6,833 nt of DNA from an uncultured Opitutia bacterium (GCA_903924185.1 CAIYAN010000028.1:1-6833), one strand, 5' to 3'; counted from the stretch's first letter, positions 1 to 6,269 are shown. The notes: a model not told the origin generated them from the sequence alone. A program made the numbers and translations.

Positions 1-350
1 TCGGTGGCGATCCGTCCTAAGCGGGCAGCCAATTCAGCAGAATCGACGGATTGCAGCACGTCGAAGGCTTGGAGGGCCTGTTTTGCTTTGTTAGACTGGA
101 GATGACCAATCAGCTCCCAACGGAGCCCAGCGGGCGCTTGGGGACGCTTGACGAGGGCTTCTTGTACCCGATTCTCCCCAACGGCCGACAACCCAAAGCG
201 GTGGGCATATTCGGCGGCTTCAAAGGGATGGGTTTTGGTTACCGGCAACAGCCGAACCGACGAGGGTGAGCGCCCGCAAGCCTGGCAGGCTTGAGCCATG
301 CGCTCCAAAACGGCCTGACAATGGGTGGTAAACTGGTCGTAGGTGACCAT
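1..350 (-). CDS. yggS: YggS/PLPBP-family pyridoxal-phosphate homeostasis protein (N-terminal part, runs off the left edge)
   Basis: The first 116 residues are visible; the C-terminal half lies outside the window. The family binds pyridoxal 5'-phosphate on a single-domain TIM barrel in the cytosol. It has no known catalytic reaction and keeps the free PLP pool and PLP supply to enzymes in balance. Reading the minus strand shows the diagnostic order: a Lys in LLPVTKTHP (K39, equivalent to the PLP-binding K36 of E. coli YggS), then VGENRVQEAL (residues 57-66), then WELIGHLQSNKAK (78-90), then LQSVDS (99-104). The family signature usually reads W-H-x-I-G; here the His is Glu (E79), a small deviation. 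The start at 350 places the PLP lysine at the expected distance from the N-terminus. It is transcribed away from the LysR gene. A promoter-like element lies so close that the message could be leaderless. The family assignment is secure. Confidence 0.93.
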   Translation of the reverse strand, partial: MVTYDQFTTHCQAVLERMAQACQACGRSPSSVRLLPVTKTHPFEAAEYAHRFGLSAVGENRVQEALVKRPQAPAGLRWELIGHLQSNKAKQALQAFDVLQSVDSAELAARLGRIAT

Positions 351-356
351 TTGAGC

Positions 357-386
357 AGTATGAACACCCTAAAGCCTTGGAGTCAA
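357..386 (-). promoter_or_regulatory. Candidate sigma-70-type promoter for yggS
   Basis: On the minus strand a TTGACT box (386-381, five of six matches to the -35 consensus) is followed after 18 bp by CATACT (362-357, four of six matches to the -10 consensus). An A/T-rich stretch containing TTTTAAA lies just upstream and could act as an UP-like element. The predicted transcription start falls at about position 350, which is the first base of the yggS start codon. This is pattern matching only. Confidence 0.4.
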
Positions 387-443
387 CGCCTGCTATTCGT
401 TTAAAATAGCCGATTTTTGAGCCCTGAATTAGCCCTTCTACAC

Positions 444-473
444 TTGAAGGCACTTCCCATTAGATTTAGTAAT
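444..473 (+). promoter_or_regulatory. Weak candidate promoter for the lysR gene
   Basis: TTGAAG (444-449, four of six matches) and AGTAAT (468-473, four of six) are separated by 18 bp and lie just ahead of the lysR start at 489. The -10-like box sits inside the inverted repeat at 460-477, an arrangement that would suit repression by a bound protein. Both boxes are imperfect, so the call is tentative. Confidence 0.25.
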
Positions 474-477
474 CTAA
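460..477. promoter_or_regulatory. Perfect 7-bp inverted repeat upstream of lysR, candidate operator
   Basis: TTAGATT (460-466) and AATCTAA (471-477) are exact reverse complements around a 4-bp centre, TAGT. The repeat lies in the divergent yggS/lysR intergenic region and ends 11 bp before the lysR ATG. LysR-type regulators commonly bind a dyad near their own promoter and repress themselves, so this is a natural autoregulatory site candidate. However, the classic LysR box, T-N11-A, has odd-length symmetry and this dyad is even. It could also form a small A/T-rich hairpin in the mRNA leader. Confidence 0.45.
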
Positions 478-488
478 GAACGCTCACC

Positions 489-1394
489 ATGCACATCGAG
501 AACCTCAAGATTTTCCGGGACCTGGTTGATAACGAAAGCTTTTCGAAGGCCGCCAAGCTGAACGCCATCACCCAGTCGGCCGTCAGCCAGCAACTCCGGT
601 CGATGGAGAAGCACTTCAACGTCCTCATCGTGGACCGCAGCCAGAAGCAGTTTCGCCTCACCCGCGAAGGGCGCAGCCTGTACGAAGCCTCTAAGGACAT
701 CCTGAATCGCTACGAACAGGTCGCCAGTGAGATGCAGGAGATGCGCAAGGTCGTCAGCGGCACCGTTCACGTCTCGACGATTGTCTCGATTGGCCTCCAC
801 GAACTGCCCCCCTACGTGAAGCGCTTCATGCAGGAGTTCCCCCACGTCAATGTCCGCATCGAATACCGTCGCTCCAACCTCGTCTACGAAGACGTTGTCT
901 CGAGTGCCGTCGACTTCGGCCTCGTAGCGTTCCCGCAGAAGTATCGTCAGGTGGAAATCATTCCTTTCATGGAAGACCAGCTCGTCGCCATCTGCGCCCC
1001 TAAGCACAAGCTCGCGTCGAAAAAGGAAATCGATCTCGCCGACCTGCAGGGCTGTAAGTTCATCGGTTTCGACCAGGATATCCCGACCCGCAAGGCACTC
1101 GACCAATTCTTCCGCGAGCAGCGTATCGAACTCGAACCGACGATGGAGTTCGATAATATCGAAACGCTCAAACGCGCCGTGGAAGTCGACGCCGGCGTGG
1201 CGCTCGTCCCTGAAGGCACCATTCGCTCTGAGATTGAGCAAGGCACGCTCGTGAAACTGCGCCTGCGCGATCGCCGTGTGGCTCGTCCCTTGGCTATCCT
1301 GCACCGCAAAGGCCGAGTCCTGACGCCAGCCATGAAGCGCTTCATGGCGCTCATGCTTAACGGCCTGAACGGCAAAAGCGCCGAAGTTTCTTAA
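489..1394 (+). CDS. LysR-type transcriptional regulator
   Basis: This is a cytosolic DNA-binding regulator of 301 residues, the usual length for the family. The N-terminal winged helix-turn-helix spans about residues 1-60. It includes FSKAAKLNAITQSAVSQQL (18-36), with the typical S-A-V-S-Q-Q-L recognition helix, followed by the wing sequence FRLTREG. A linker helix (about 62-90) leads to a periplasmic-binding-protein-like effector domain (about 91-295). Strand-like landmarks in that domain include VSTIVSIGLHELPPYV, VDFGLVAFP, LVAICAPKHKLA, and VEVDAGVALVPEG (231-243), the conserved late LysR motif. The ATG at 489 is chosen because the protein then begins MHIENLKIFRDLV, as LysR proteins do. 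An in-frame TTG at 417 would add 24 unrelated residues. No Shine-Dalgarno sequence precedes it. The gene is divergent from yggS and convergent with the membrane protein gene, with a single base between stop codons. The inducer and targets cannot be read from the sequence. Confidence 0.93.
   Translation: MHIENLKIFRDLVDNESFSKAAKLNAITQSAVSQQLRSMEKHFNVLIVDRSQKQFRLTREGRSLYEASKDILNRYEQVASEMQEMRKVVSGTVHVSTIVSIGLHELPPYVKRFMQEFPHVNVRIEYRRSNLVYEDVVSSAVDFGLVAFPQKYRQVEIIPFMEDQLVAICAPKHKLASKKEIDLADLQGCKFIGFDQDIPTRKALDQFFREQRIELEPTMEFDNIETLKRAVEVDAGVALVPEGTIRSEIEQGTLVKLRLRDRRVARPLAILHRKGRVLTPAMKRFMALMLNGLNGKSAEVS
1124..1163. repeat. Overlapping inverted repeats inside the lysR coding region
   Basis: TATCGAACTC (1124-1133) is the exact reverse complement of GAGTTCGATA (1146-1155), with a 12-bp spacer. 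The right arm overlaps a second dyad, TTCGATAATATCGAA (1149-1163), which has perfect 7-bp arms around one central base. The second dyad also satisfies the T-N11-A LysR box pattern (T1150, A1162). All of it is coding sequence for residues about 212-225 of the regulator. The dyads are directly visible; any function is inference. Confidence 0.6.
1329..1348. repeat. Perfect 20-bp palindrome near the 3' end of lysR
   Basis: GCCATGAAGCGCTTCATGGC is its own reverse complement over all 20 bases. It encodes A-M-K-R-F-M in the C-terminal helix of the regulator. A related copy, TGAAGCGCTTCATG, lies at 817-830 in the same gene, where it encodes V-K-R-F-M. It could be a protein-binding site, a hairpin, or a coincidence of codon choice on a repeated K-R-F-M motif. 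Confidence 0.7.
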
Positions 1395-1395
1395 G

Positions 1396-2001
1396 TTAGA
1401 CCCGGACCGAACGTTCGAGGCGACGGGCCAACGCAAAGCCAGGGAGGGCTTGCGCAAAGAAGAAACCGAGGCCGACCCACAGCAACGCATCGGCGTCAAC
1501 GCCGGTCAAGGCCGACGCCGCCAAGCCCCACCAGAGCAAAGCACCCACCATGGGTTCTGGTGCCCGCTTGAGGCTAGCACGGGCGAGCGACCAAGCGCCA
1601 AAGAGGGCCGCCGCCAACCCAGCGGTCGCCGCCGCGGAAAGATGCCCTAAGGCGAAGTGGGCGTAGAGCAGAAAGCCTTGGGCAACCAACAAGCCGCCTA
1701 AGATCGCGGAGCTGACCCGGAACTGATGCGGGAAGAGTGCGAACTGGGCGCGGTGGGCCCGGAGATAAAGAACCGTGGCAATGACGGCCATCGCCAACGT
1801 CAGGGACCAGATGAAACGGAGTCCGCTGATTGGCATGACGAACTTATCAATCGCCCACTGCGCCAAGAAGCACTTCGCCAAAATCAGCGACCAGAGGGCC
1901 CCTAGCCGATCGACGACCACGACTTCCCGATAGGCACGCTCGACCGACAAGGAGAGCTCCGTGTCAGAATCTGCAGGCAAGGAAGACGGCAAAGGCGCCA
2001 T
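1396..2001 (-). CDS. Multi-pass inner-membrane protein of unknown function
   Basis: I do not recognise the family. The 201-residue protein has a short soluble N-terminus (1-30, Ser/Glu-rich) and then about six hydrophobic stretches: roughly 33-50, 60-80, 97-117, 123-141, 151-166 and 172-192. Basic residues follow several of them (RAHR at 81-84, RASLKR at 141-146, ARRLER at 192-197), which suggests an inner-membrane protein. No signal peptide, cofactor motif or transporter signature is visible, and the Trp/Ala/Leu-rich composition is ordinary for a small membrane protein. The start at 2001 gives an intact N-terminus, but no Shine-Dalgarno is visible ahead of it. It lies 59 bp downstream of the 482-residue gene on the same strand, so the two are probably co-transcribed. 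Its stop codon is one base from the lysR stop. The uninterrupted frame and sensible topology make it a real gene; its role is unknown. Confidence 0.8.
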   Translation of the reverse strand: MAPLPSSLPADSDTELSLSVERAYREVVVVDRLGALWSLILAKCFLAQWAIDKFVMPISGLRFIWSLTLAMAVIATVLYLRAHRAQFALFPHQFRVSSAILGGLLVAQGFLLYAHFALGHLSAAATAGLAAALFGAWSLARASLKRAPEPMVGALLWWGLAASALTGVDADALLWVGLGFFFAQALPGFALARRLERSVRV

Positions 2002-2060
2002 GAGAAGGCTTTCACCGTGAGAGCTTCCAGTGCGCCTGCAACCTTAGGCCGTCGTTTAAC

Positions 2061-3509
2061 TCAAGAAAACCAGCGCTTCGAACGCTTAATTTCCGCCGCC
2101 ACTTCCAGCGGCACTTCCTTCTCCCAGCCCACATACCCCTGGCGGATGCGCTCCGCCAAGGTGCGCGGCTGGCAAGCCAAGGCGGCGGGGCTGGCCCCCG
2201 TAATGGGGATGAGGAAACCATTATTACGGAGGTGCTCGAAGAGGCCAGCGACTTTGGGCCGGACCTGCACGTCGGCCGCCGTGACGACTGCATCGAGGGC
2301 GACCTGATAGGTCTCCGGAAAACAGACCAAGCAGGCGACGGGATCCGAAATCAGTCGGCGTAGCTGGTCGCCGCGCATCGGGTAAACCATCACCTTAACG
2401 CCGTCCTTGAACAGACGCCCGCAAGCCTCGAGTACGCCGCCTTCGAGATGCGTGTAGTGCGCAGGATTAAAGAGGTCCACGAGGTTGTTCATACCCGCGA
2501 TGAGCGTGACGTCACCGGTCGTATGAAGACGGAAGTAGGCAGGGAGGCGATACCAGCCGCGATGGCGAGTCACCAGCAAAGGACGGCCCACCGCCGCCAC
2601 CAGGCCGATGCGCGCGTCGATTTCCTCTTCGGAGGCATTTTCTTGGCCCACGCACATTTCGTAGAGCGTGATGGTGTCAGCGCTCGGCGGCTGCGCGTGC
2701 TGGGCGCAGCTAATCATGTCTTCATTGACTAGGGACAAGGGCCGGAAGGTGCCACGGGCGACCAAGACGGACTTTTTGTAAAAGAACTCGCCCGCCACGG
2801 CCGGCACGCCGCGCTCATCGAACAATACCGCATCGGTGAGCCCGAGGCGGACCAGCCGCACCAAGGCCGTACGGTTATCGAAGCCCGGGAAACCCGGTCC
2901 ACTGAAATGCACAAAATCTACCTCTACACGACCCGCGCCGACGTCCTCGATGATAGCCTGCACGAATTCATCGATGGAAGAGCGTTGGTGTAAGGCCGCG
3001 TGAATCAGGTTCACGCCGACCATGCCGAGCGCGTCCTGCTGGCGGCCAGCATCACGATCCCACAGGCGCAGGTGCAGAATAACGTCGCTCGGTGCTGCCC
3101 CGGGCTCCGACTGAAAGCGCATGCCCATCCAGGAATGGCCCTGCCCTTTACCATCGTGCGGCGTCGTGGCCACGGTGTCAGCAAAAGCAAAAAAGCGGGT
3201 CTGGGCGCCGCGCTCGGTGGCGAGGCGATCAACCAACAAGCCATACTCATGCCCCATCATTTGCTCGAGACGTTCGCGCGAGACATAGCGCTGCGGATGG
3301 CCATAGATGGCATCGCTGACCCGCATGTCGTAAGCGGACATGCTCTTGGCGACCGTCCCCGAGGCACCGCCTGCCTTGAAGAAATGTCGGACAACTTCCT
3401 GACCAGCGCCGATTTCCGCGAAGACCCCGTAGGCGGAACGGTCGAGGTTGATGGCCAGCGCCTTGCGGGCGGTCACCGCGCCGGGCTGTTCATGAGTATT
3501 CTCGGACAT
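2061..3509 (-). CDS. Conserved soluble protein of unknown function (482 residues)
   Basis: This is a large cytosolic-looking protein with no signal peptide and no membrane segment. It has a well-preserved N-terminal region, NLDRSAYGVFAEIGAGQEVV (21-40), followed by RHFFKAGGASGTVAKSMSAY (41-60). Further landmarks are RYVSRERLEQMMGHEYGLL (74-92), TRFFAFADTV (104-113), GHSWMGMRFQ (124-133), VILHLRLWDRD (143-153) and GMVGVNLIHAA (162-172). From memory, relatives occur in several phyla and some carry the automatic name nicotinate-nucleotide adenylyltransferase. I could not verify this, and neither the HxGH nor the ISSTxxR motif of true nucleotidyltransferases is present, so I do not adopt that function. 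The two regions about 225-270 and 335-440, rich in short alternating hydrophobic strands, look like alpha/beta folds. The gene is divergent from sppA and lies 59 bp upstream of the membrane protein gene on the same strand. The coding call is strong; the function is unknown. Confidence 0.85.
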   Translation of the reverse strand: MSENTHEQPGAVTARKALAINLDRSAYGVFAEIGAGQEVVRHFFKAGGASGTVAKSMSAYDMRVSDAIYGHPQRYVSRERLEQMMGHEYGLLVDRLATERGAQTRFFAFADTVATTPHDGKGQGHSWMGMRFQSEPGAAPSDVILHLRLWDRDAGRQQDALGMVGVNLIHAALHQRSSIDEFVQAIIEDVGAGRVEVDFVHFSGPGFPGFDNRTALVRLVRLGLTDAVLFDERGVPAVAGEFFYKKSVLVARGTFRPLSLVNEDMISCAQHAQPPSADTITLYEMCVGQENASEEEIDARIGLVAAVGRPLLVTRHRGWYRLPAYFRLHTTGDVTLIAGMNNLVDLFNPAHYTHLEGGVLEACGRLFKDGVKVMVYPMRGDQLRRLISDPVACLVCFPETYQVALDAVVTAADVQVRPKVAGLFEHLRNNGFLIPITGASPAALACQPRTLAERIRQGYVGWEKEVPLEVAAEIKRSKRWFS

Positions 3510-3576
3510 ATCGGAATGTTAGCCCGCCCGAGCGACAGAAACCAGCGGAAAGGGGTGACAAAATGGCGACTTTGGA

Positions 3577-3605
3577 TTGGCGAAACATGGGCAGCCGGGC
3601 ACAAT
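3577..3605 (+). promoter_or_regulatory. Candidate sigma-70-type promoter for sppA
   Basis: TTGGCG (3577-3582) and CACAAT (3600-3605) are spaced by 17 bp; each matches its consensus at four of six positions. Transcription would start near 3612 and give a leader of about 34 bases to the ATG at 3646. If real, this element also rules out the more upstream in-frame starts at 3577 and 3604. The rest of the 3510-3645 divergent region shows only a lone TTGTCA (minus strand, 3561-3556) as a possible -35 box for the gene on the other side. Confidence 0.35.
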
Positions 3606-3645
3606 GATAGACAAATTCCCCCAGCACACCGCGCCCCATTACCCC

Positions 3646-5454
3646 ATGAAAGAATTCTTCAAATCAGTCCTCGCCTCCACCATCGGAACCTTCCTCGCTG
3701 GCCTGGGGCTTTGCTTCCTGATGTTCGTGCTCATGGTGGGACTCGTCAGTTCCAGCGGGAGCCAGCCCGAATCCACGCCAGTCCTAGTGAAACCGAAGAC
3801 GATGCTCGTGATCGGCAATGGCCTCGCGATCAACGACACGCCGGCTCACGGCACGCCCGGCTTAACGTCCTTCCTCAGCGGGACCCCGATGCCTGAAGTT
3901 GACCTCCTCCGCGCCCTCGAAGCCATCGACCTTGCCGCTAAGGATAACAACGTCGTGGGCCTGCTGATTGCCGGAGAAATCGAAGCGGGCATCGTTCAAC
4001 TCAACGAGCTGCGCCAGGCTATCCTCAAATTCAAGGAAAGTAAGAAGCCCGTCATCGGCTGGGTCGAGAACACCTCGCAGCGGGAATACTACCTGACCAG
4101 CGTTGCGGATAAAATCTACATGCACCCAGCGAGCGAAGTTGAACTCAAGGGCTTGGCCTCATACAATATGTATTACGGGGAAATGCTGAAGCTTTTCGGC
4201 GTGGGCGTCCAGGTCACTAAGGTCGGCAAGTATAAGTCTGCCGTGGAACCGTTCCTCGGCGACAAGATGAGTGAGCCCGCGCGCGAACAGACCGCCCAAC
4301 TCCTCAATGGTGTCTGGAACCGACTCCTGACGGACGTGTCCCTTTCCCGCCAGGTGACCATCGCCTCCCTCCGCCGGGCGGCCGACGACGCCGGCATCTA
4401 TAGTGCAGAAAAGGCTAAGTCGTTGAAACTGATTGATGGTATCCGGCAACGTGATGAACTGATTACTGAACTGCGTAAAATCGGGGCGGGGGCCGATGAG
4501 TCCGGCACGTCCTTCCGCCAGATTTCCTTGGCCAAGTATGCCCATAAGGTCCAGCTACCACGCCGTGGCGAACGCATCGCCATCGTCTACGCGGAAGGTG
4601 AAATCGTCGATGGCTGGGGTGGGGTAGGCGAAATCGGCGGTGACCGCTTGGCCCGTGACCTCCGTGAGCTCCGTGCGGACCCGCGTCTCCGCGCGGTCGT
4701 GCTACGGGTGAACAGCCCAGGCGGCTCGGCTTTCGCCAGCGACATCATCGCGCGCGAGGTTGGCCTTCTCCGTAACAAGGGTATCCCCGTCGTTGTCTCC
4801 ATGGGAGATCTCGCCGCTAGCGGTGGCTACTACATCGCCGCCCGTGGTTCCGTCATCATGGCGGACCCTGCGACCATCACCGGCTCTATCGGCGTCTTCG
4901 GCCTGCACTTCAATTATCAGGAACTCGCCAAGAAGGTGAACCTCGGTACCGATGGCGTGAAGACTAACCGCTATGCCAACCTCTTTGACATGGACCACGC
5001 AGCGACGCCGGAAGAAATGGCCGTCGTGCAGGCGACGGTGGATAGCATCTACGAAGACTTCCTTAAGGTCGTCGGCGAAGGCCGTAAGATGGAGCGGAAT
5101 AACGTCCATGAAATTGCGCAAGGACGTGTCTGGCTGGGCCTGAACGCCCGTGAAAATGGCCTAGTCGATAAGTTCGGCGGCCTCCGCGACGCCATCCGTG
5201 AAGCCAAGGTGCTCGCCAAAATCAACGACGCCGAAATCATCCAGGTACCGGCCCTGCATTCGGGACGCGAAAATATCCTGCAAACACTACTTTCCGAGGA
5301 CAGCCATGAGATGCCCCTCTTTGCGCGCGCCCAGTCCAAGGACCCTGCCCTCCTCTTCCTCAAGAGCCATGCGGAAGTCCTTAAGGCTATCCGCTCGTTG
5401 AACGATCCGCGCGGCGTCTACCTATCCTGCCCCGTCCGCGGAGCCGGCCGCTAA
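3646..5454 (+). CDS. sppA: Signal peptide peptidase SppA, 67K type
   Basis: This membrane-bound serine protease of family S49 cleaves leftover signal peptides in the membrane after they are released from secreted proteins. Counted from the ATG at 3646 it has 602 residues, close to the 618 of E. coli SppA. An N-terminal transmembrane segment lies at about 8-34 and is followed by two tandem S49 domains. The Ser/Lys dyad is split between them as in E. coli: K197 in GKYKSAVEPF (equivalent to K209) in the first domain, and S392 in LAASGGYY (equivalent to S409) in the second. RVNSPGGS (354-361), the ITGSIGVFG stretch (411-419) and AQGRVWLG (491-498) are also typical. The C-terminal LNDPRGVYLSC (585-595) resembles the E. 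coli end. Starting at 3646 gives MKEFFKSVLAS right before the membrane segment. In-frame TTG 3577 and ATG 3604 would add an unlikely 23 or 14 residues. There is no Shine-Dalgarno. It converges on the M48 gene with a 6-bp gap. Confidence 0.96.
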   Translation: MKEFFKSVLASTIGTFLAGLGLCFLMFVLMVGLVSSSGSQPESTPVLVKPKTMLVIGNGLAINDTPAHGTPGLTSFLSGTPMPEVDLLRALEAIDLAAKDNNVVGLLIAGEIEAGIVQLNELRQAILKFKESKKPVIGWVENTSQREYYLTSVADKIYMHPASEVELKGLASYNMYYGEMLKLFGVGVQVTKVGKYKSAVEPFLGDKMSEPAREQTAQLLNGVWNRLLTDVSLSRQVTIASLRRAADDAGIYSAEKAKSLKLIDGIRQRDELITELRKIGAGADESGTSFRQISLAKYAHKVQLPRRGERIAIVYAEGEIVDGWGGVGEIGGDRLARDLRELRADPRLRAVVLRVNSPGGSAFASDIIAREVGLLRNKGIPVVVSMGDLAASGGYYIAARGSVIMADPATITGSIGVFGLHFNYQELAKKVNLGTDGVKTNRYANLFDMDHAATPEEMAVVQATVDSIYEDFLKVVGEGRKMERNNVHEIAQGRVWLGLNARENGLVDKFGGLRDAIREAKVLAKINDAEIIQVPALHSGRENILQTLLSEDSHEMPLFARAQSKDPALLFLKSHAEVLKAIRSLNDPRGVYLSCPVRGAGR

Positions 5455-5460
5455 GCCCGC

Positions 5461-6234
5461 TTAAGGCTTCTTCGGTGCCTGCGCCTTCGCTTCGGGCATC
5501 CACGCCTGTAGCTGGCGTACCCGCGTATCATCCGCCGGGTGGGTCGAAAAGAACTCCGGCGGCTTCGTGCCCCCAGCCTTGGCGAAGCGCTGCCAGAAAG
5601 CCGGGGCGGCTTCCGGATTATAACCTGCTCGCGCCATGAAGATGAGGCCGAGGTAATCGGACTCCGATTCATGCGAACGGCTAAACGGCAGGAGGAGGCC
5701 AAACTGGCTACCGAGGCCGAAGCCGGCCATCCACGCCTGCCGGGTCTTCGCCGACTTATTCTTGGTCGCCTCGTCCACCGTAACGGCACCTAACTGGACC
5801 AACAGGCCTTGGGAAATGCGTTCGCTGCTGTGCTGGCAGAGCACGTGAGCCACTTCATGGCCGAGGATCACCGCGATGTCGTCGTCGGTGCTGGCATACG
5901 GAAACATCCCGGCGTTGAAGCCGATCTTACCGCCAGGCATCGCAAAAGCGTTCGGTGACTTATCGTCGATAACGGCGAACTGCCACTGGTTGGCGGGCGG
6001 CAGAACACCATTTTTATCTTCCTTGCGTGCAACGGCGACGATGCTGAGCCCGATGCGCCGAATCTGGGCGAGGCGTGGGTCGTTCGGGAGCTTCTTCATC
6101 TTAGAGAATTCCCCAGCCGCCATGCTAGCGACCTCGGAGTTACTGACGAAGTTGATCTGTGATCGGCCCGTACCCGGGACGGTTTCACAGCCGACACAAG
6201 CAAAGCCCAAAGCCAAGAGAAGATAGAAACGCAT
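5461..6234 (-). CDS. M48-family zinc metallopeptidase, probable lipoprotein
   Basis: This 257-residue envelope protease resembles the LoiP/BepA group, which degrades or quality-controls outer-membrane proteins. The N-terminus is a short signal sequence (MRFYLLLALGFACVGCETVP) with Cys16 as the likely lipidated residue. The lipobox CVGC lacks the usual Leu at -3, so lipidation is probable rather than certain. The zinc site is complete: HEVAH (H126, E127, H130) and, 59 residues later, E189 in the ExxxD motif of HESESDYLGL. STHPADDTRVRQL (230-242), the conserved late M48 motif, is also present, as is NAFAMPGGKIGFNAGM (95-110) ahead of the active site. No transmembrane anchor follows the signal sequence, unlike HtpX. 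It starts 35 bp after the kinase stop codon on the same strand, so the two likely share an operon. An AAGGGG Shine-Dalgarno-like stretch precedes the ATG. Family assignment is secure; the substrate is unknown. Confidence 0.94.
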   Translation of the reverse strand: MRFYLLLALGFACVGCETVPGTGRSQINFVSNSEVASMAAGEFSKMKKLPNDPRLAQIRRIGLSIVAVARKEDKNGVLPPANQWQFAVIDDKSPNAFAMPGGKIGFNAGMFPYASTDDDIAVILGHEVAHVLCQHSSERISQGLLVQLGAVTVDEATKNKSAKTRQAWMAGFGLGSQFGLLLPFSRSHESESDYLGLIFMARAGYNPEAAPAFWQRFAKAGGTKPPEFFSTHPADDTRVRQLQAWMPEAKAQAPKKP

Positions 6235-6245
6235 GGGGAGGACGA

Positions 6246-6251
6246 CCCCTT
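6246..6251 (-). promoter_or_regulatory. Shine-Dalgarno-like site of the M48 gene
   Basis: On the minus strand AAGGGG lies 11 bases before the ATG at 6234. It is the only recognisable ribosome-binding sequence among the five internal gene starts in this window. Its GGGG can pair with the CCCC that touches the ATG (6238-6235), leaving a 7-base loop, so the site could be partly masked. Confidence 0.4.
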
Positions 6252-6269
6252 GATTAAAGCCGCAAGGAC

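Noticed and set aside
392..418. Terminator-like stem GCTATT/AATAGC followed by five T residues
   Set aside because: The 6-bp stem is A/T-rich and weak, and it lies between divergent genes where no plus-strand transcript is expected to end.
417..488. Upstream in-frame TTG start for the LysR gene, adding 24 residues
   Set aside because: The extra residues do not resemble a LysR N-terminus, and the segment covers the dyad and promoter-like sequence. MHIENLKIFRDLV from 489 is the standard family start.
1408..1417. 10-bp palindrome CGAACGTTCG at the end of the membrane protein gene
   Set aside because: It is short and within coding sequence. Palindromes of this size are expected several times by chance in a window this long.
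474..1499. Long minus-strand open frame of 341 codons opposite lysR
   Set aside because: It is the antisense shadow of a confidently identified LysR gene and overlaps the end of the membrane protein gene. Its translation is a low-complexity mix of charged residues with no recognisable domain.
2061..3509. Assignment of the 482-residue protein as nicotinate-nucleotide adenylyltransferase
   Set aside because: The HxGH and ISSTxxR nucleotidyltransferase motifs are not present and the length is about twice that of NadD. The name seems to come from automatic annotation that I could not verify.
3577..3645. Upstream in-frame starts for sppA at TTG 3577 and ATG 3604
   Set aside because: They add a polar, proline- and histidine-rich lead before the membrane segment that SppA proteins do not have, and they overlap the best promoter match.
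3000..3896. Plus-strand open frame of 298 codons across the orphan gene, the intergenic region and the start of sppA
   Set aside because: It lies antisense to the strongly patterned orphan protein and out of frame with sppA, and the predicted protein has no family-like motifs.
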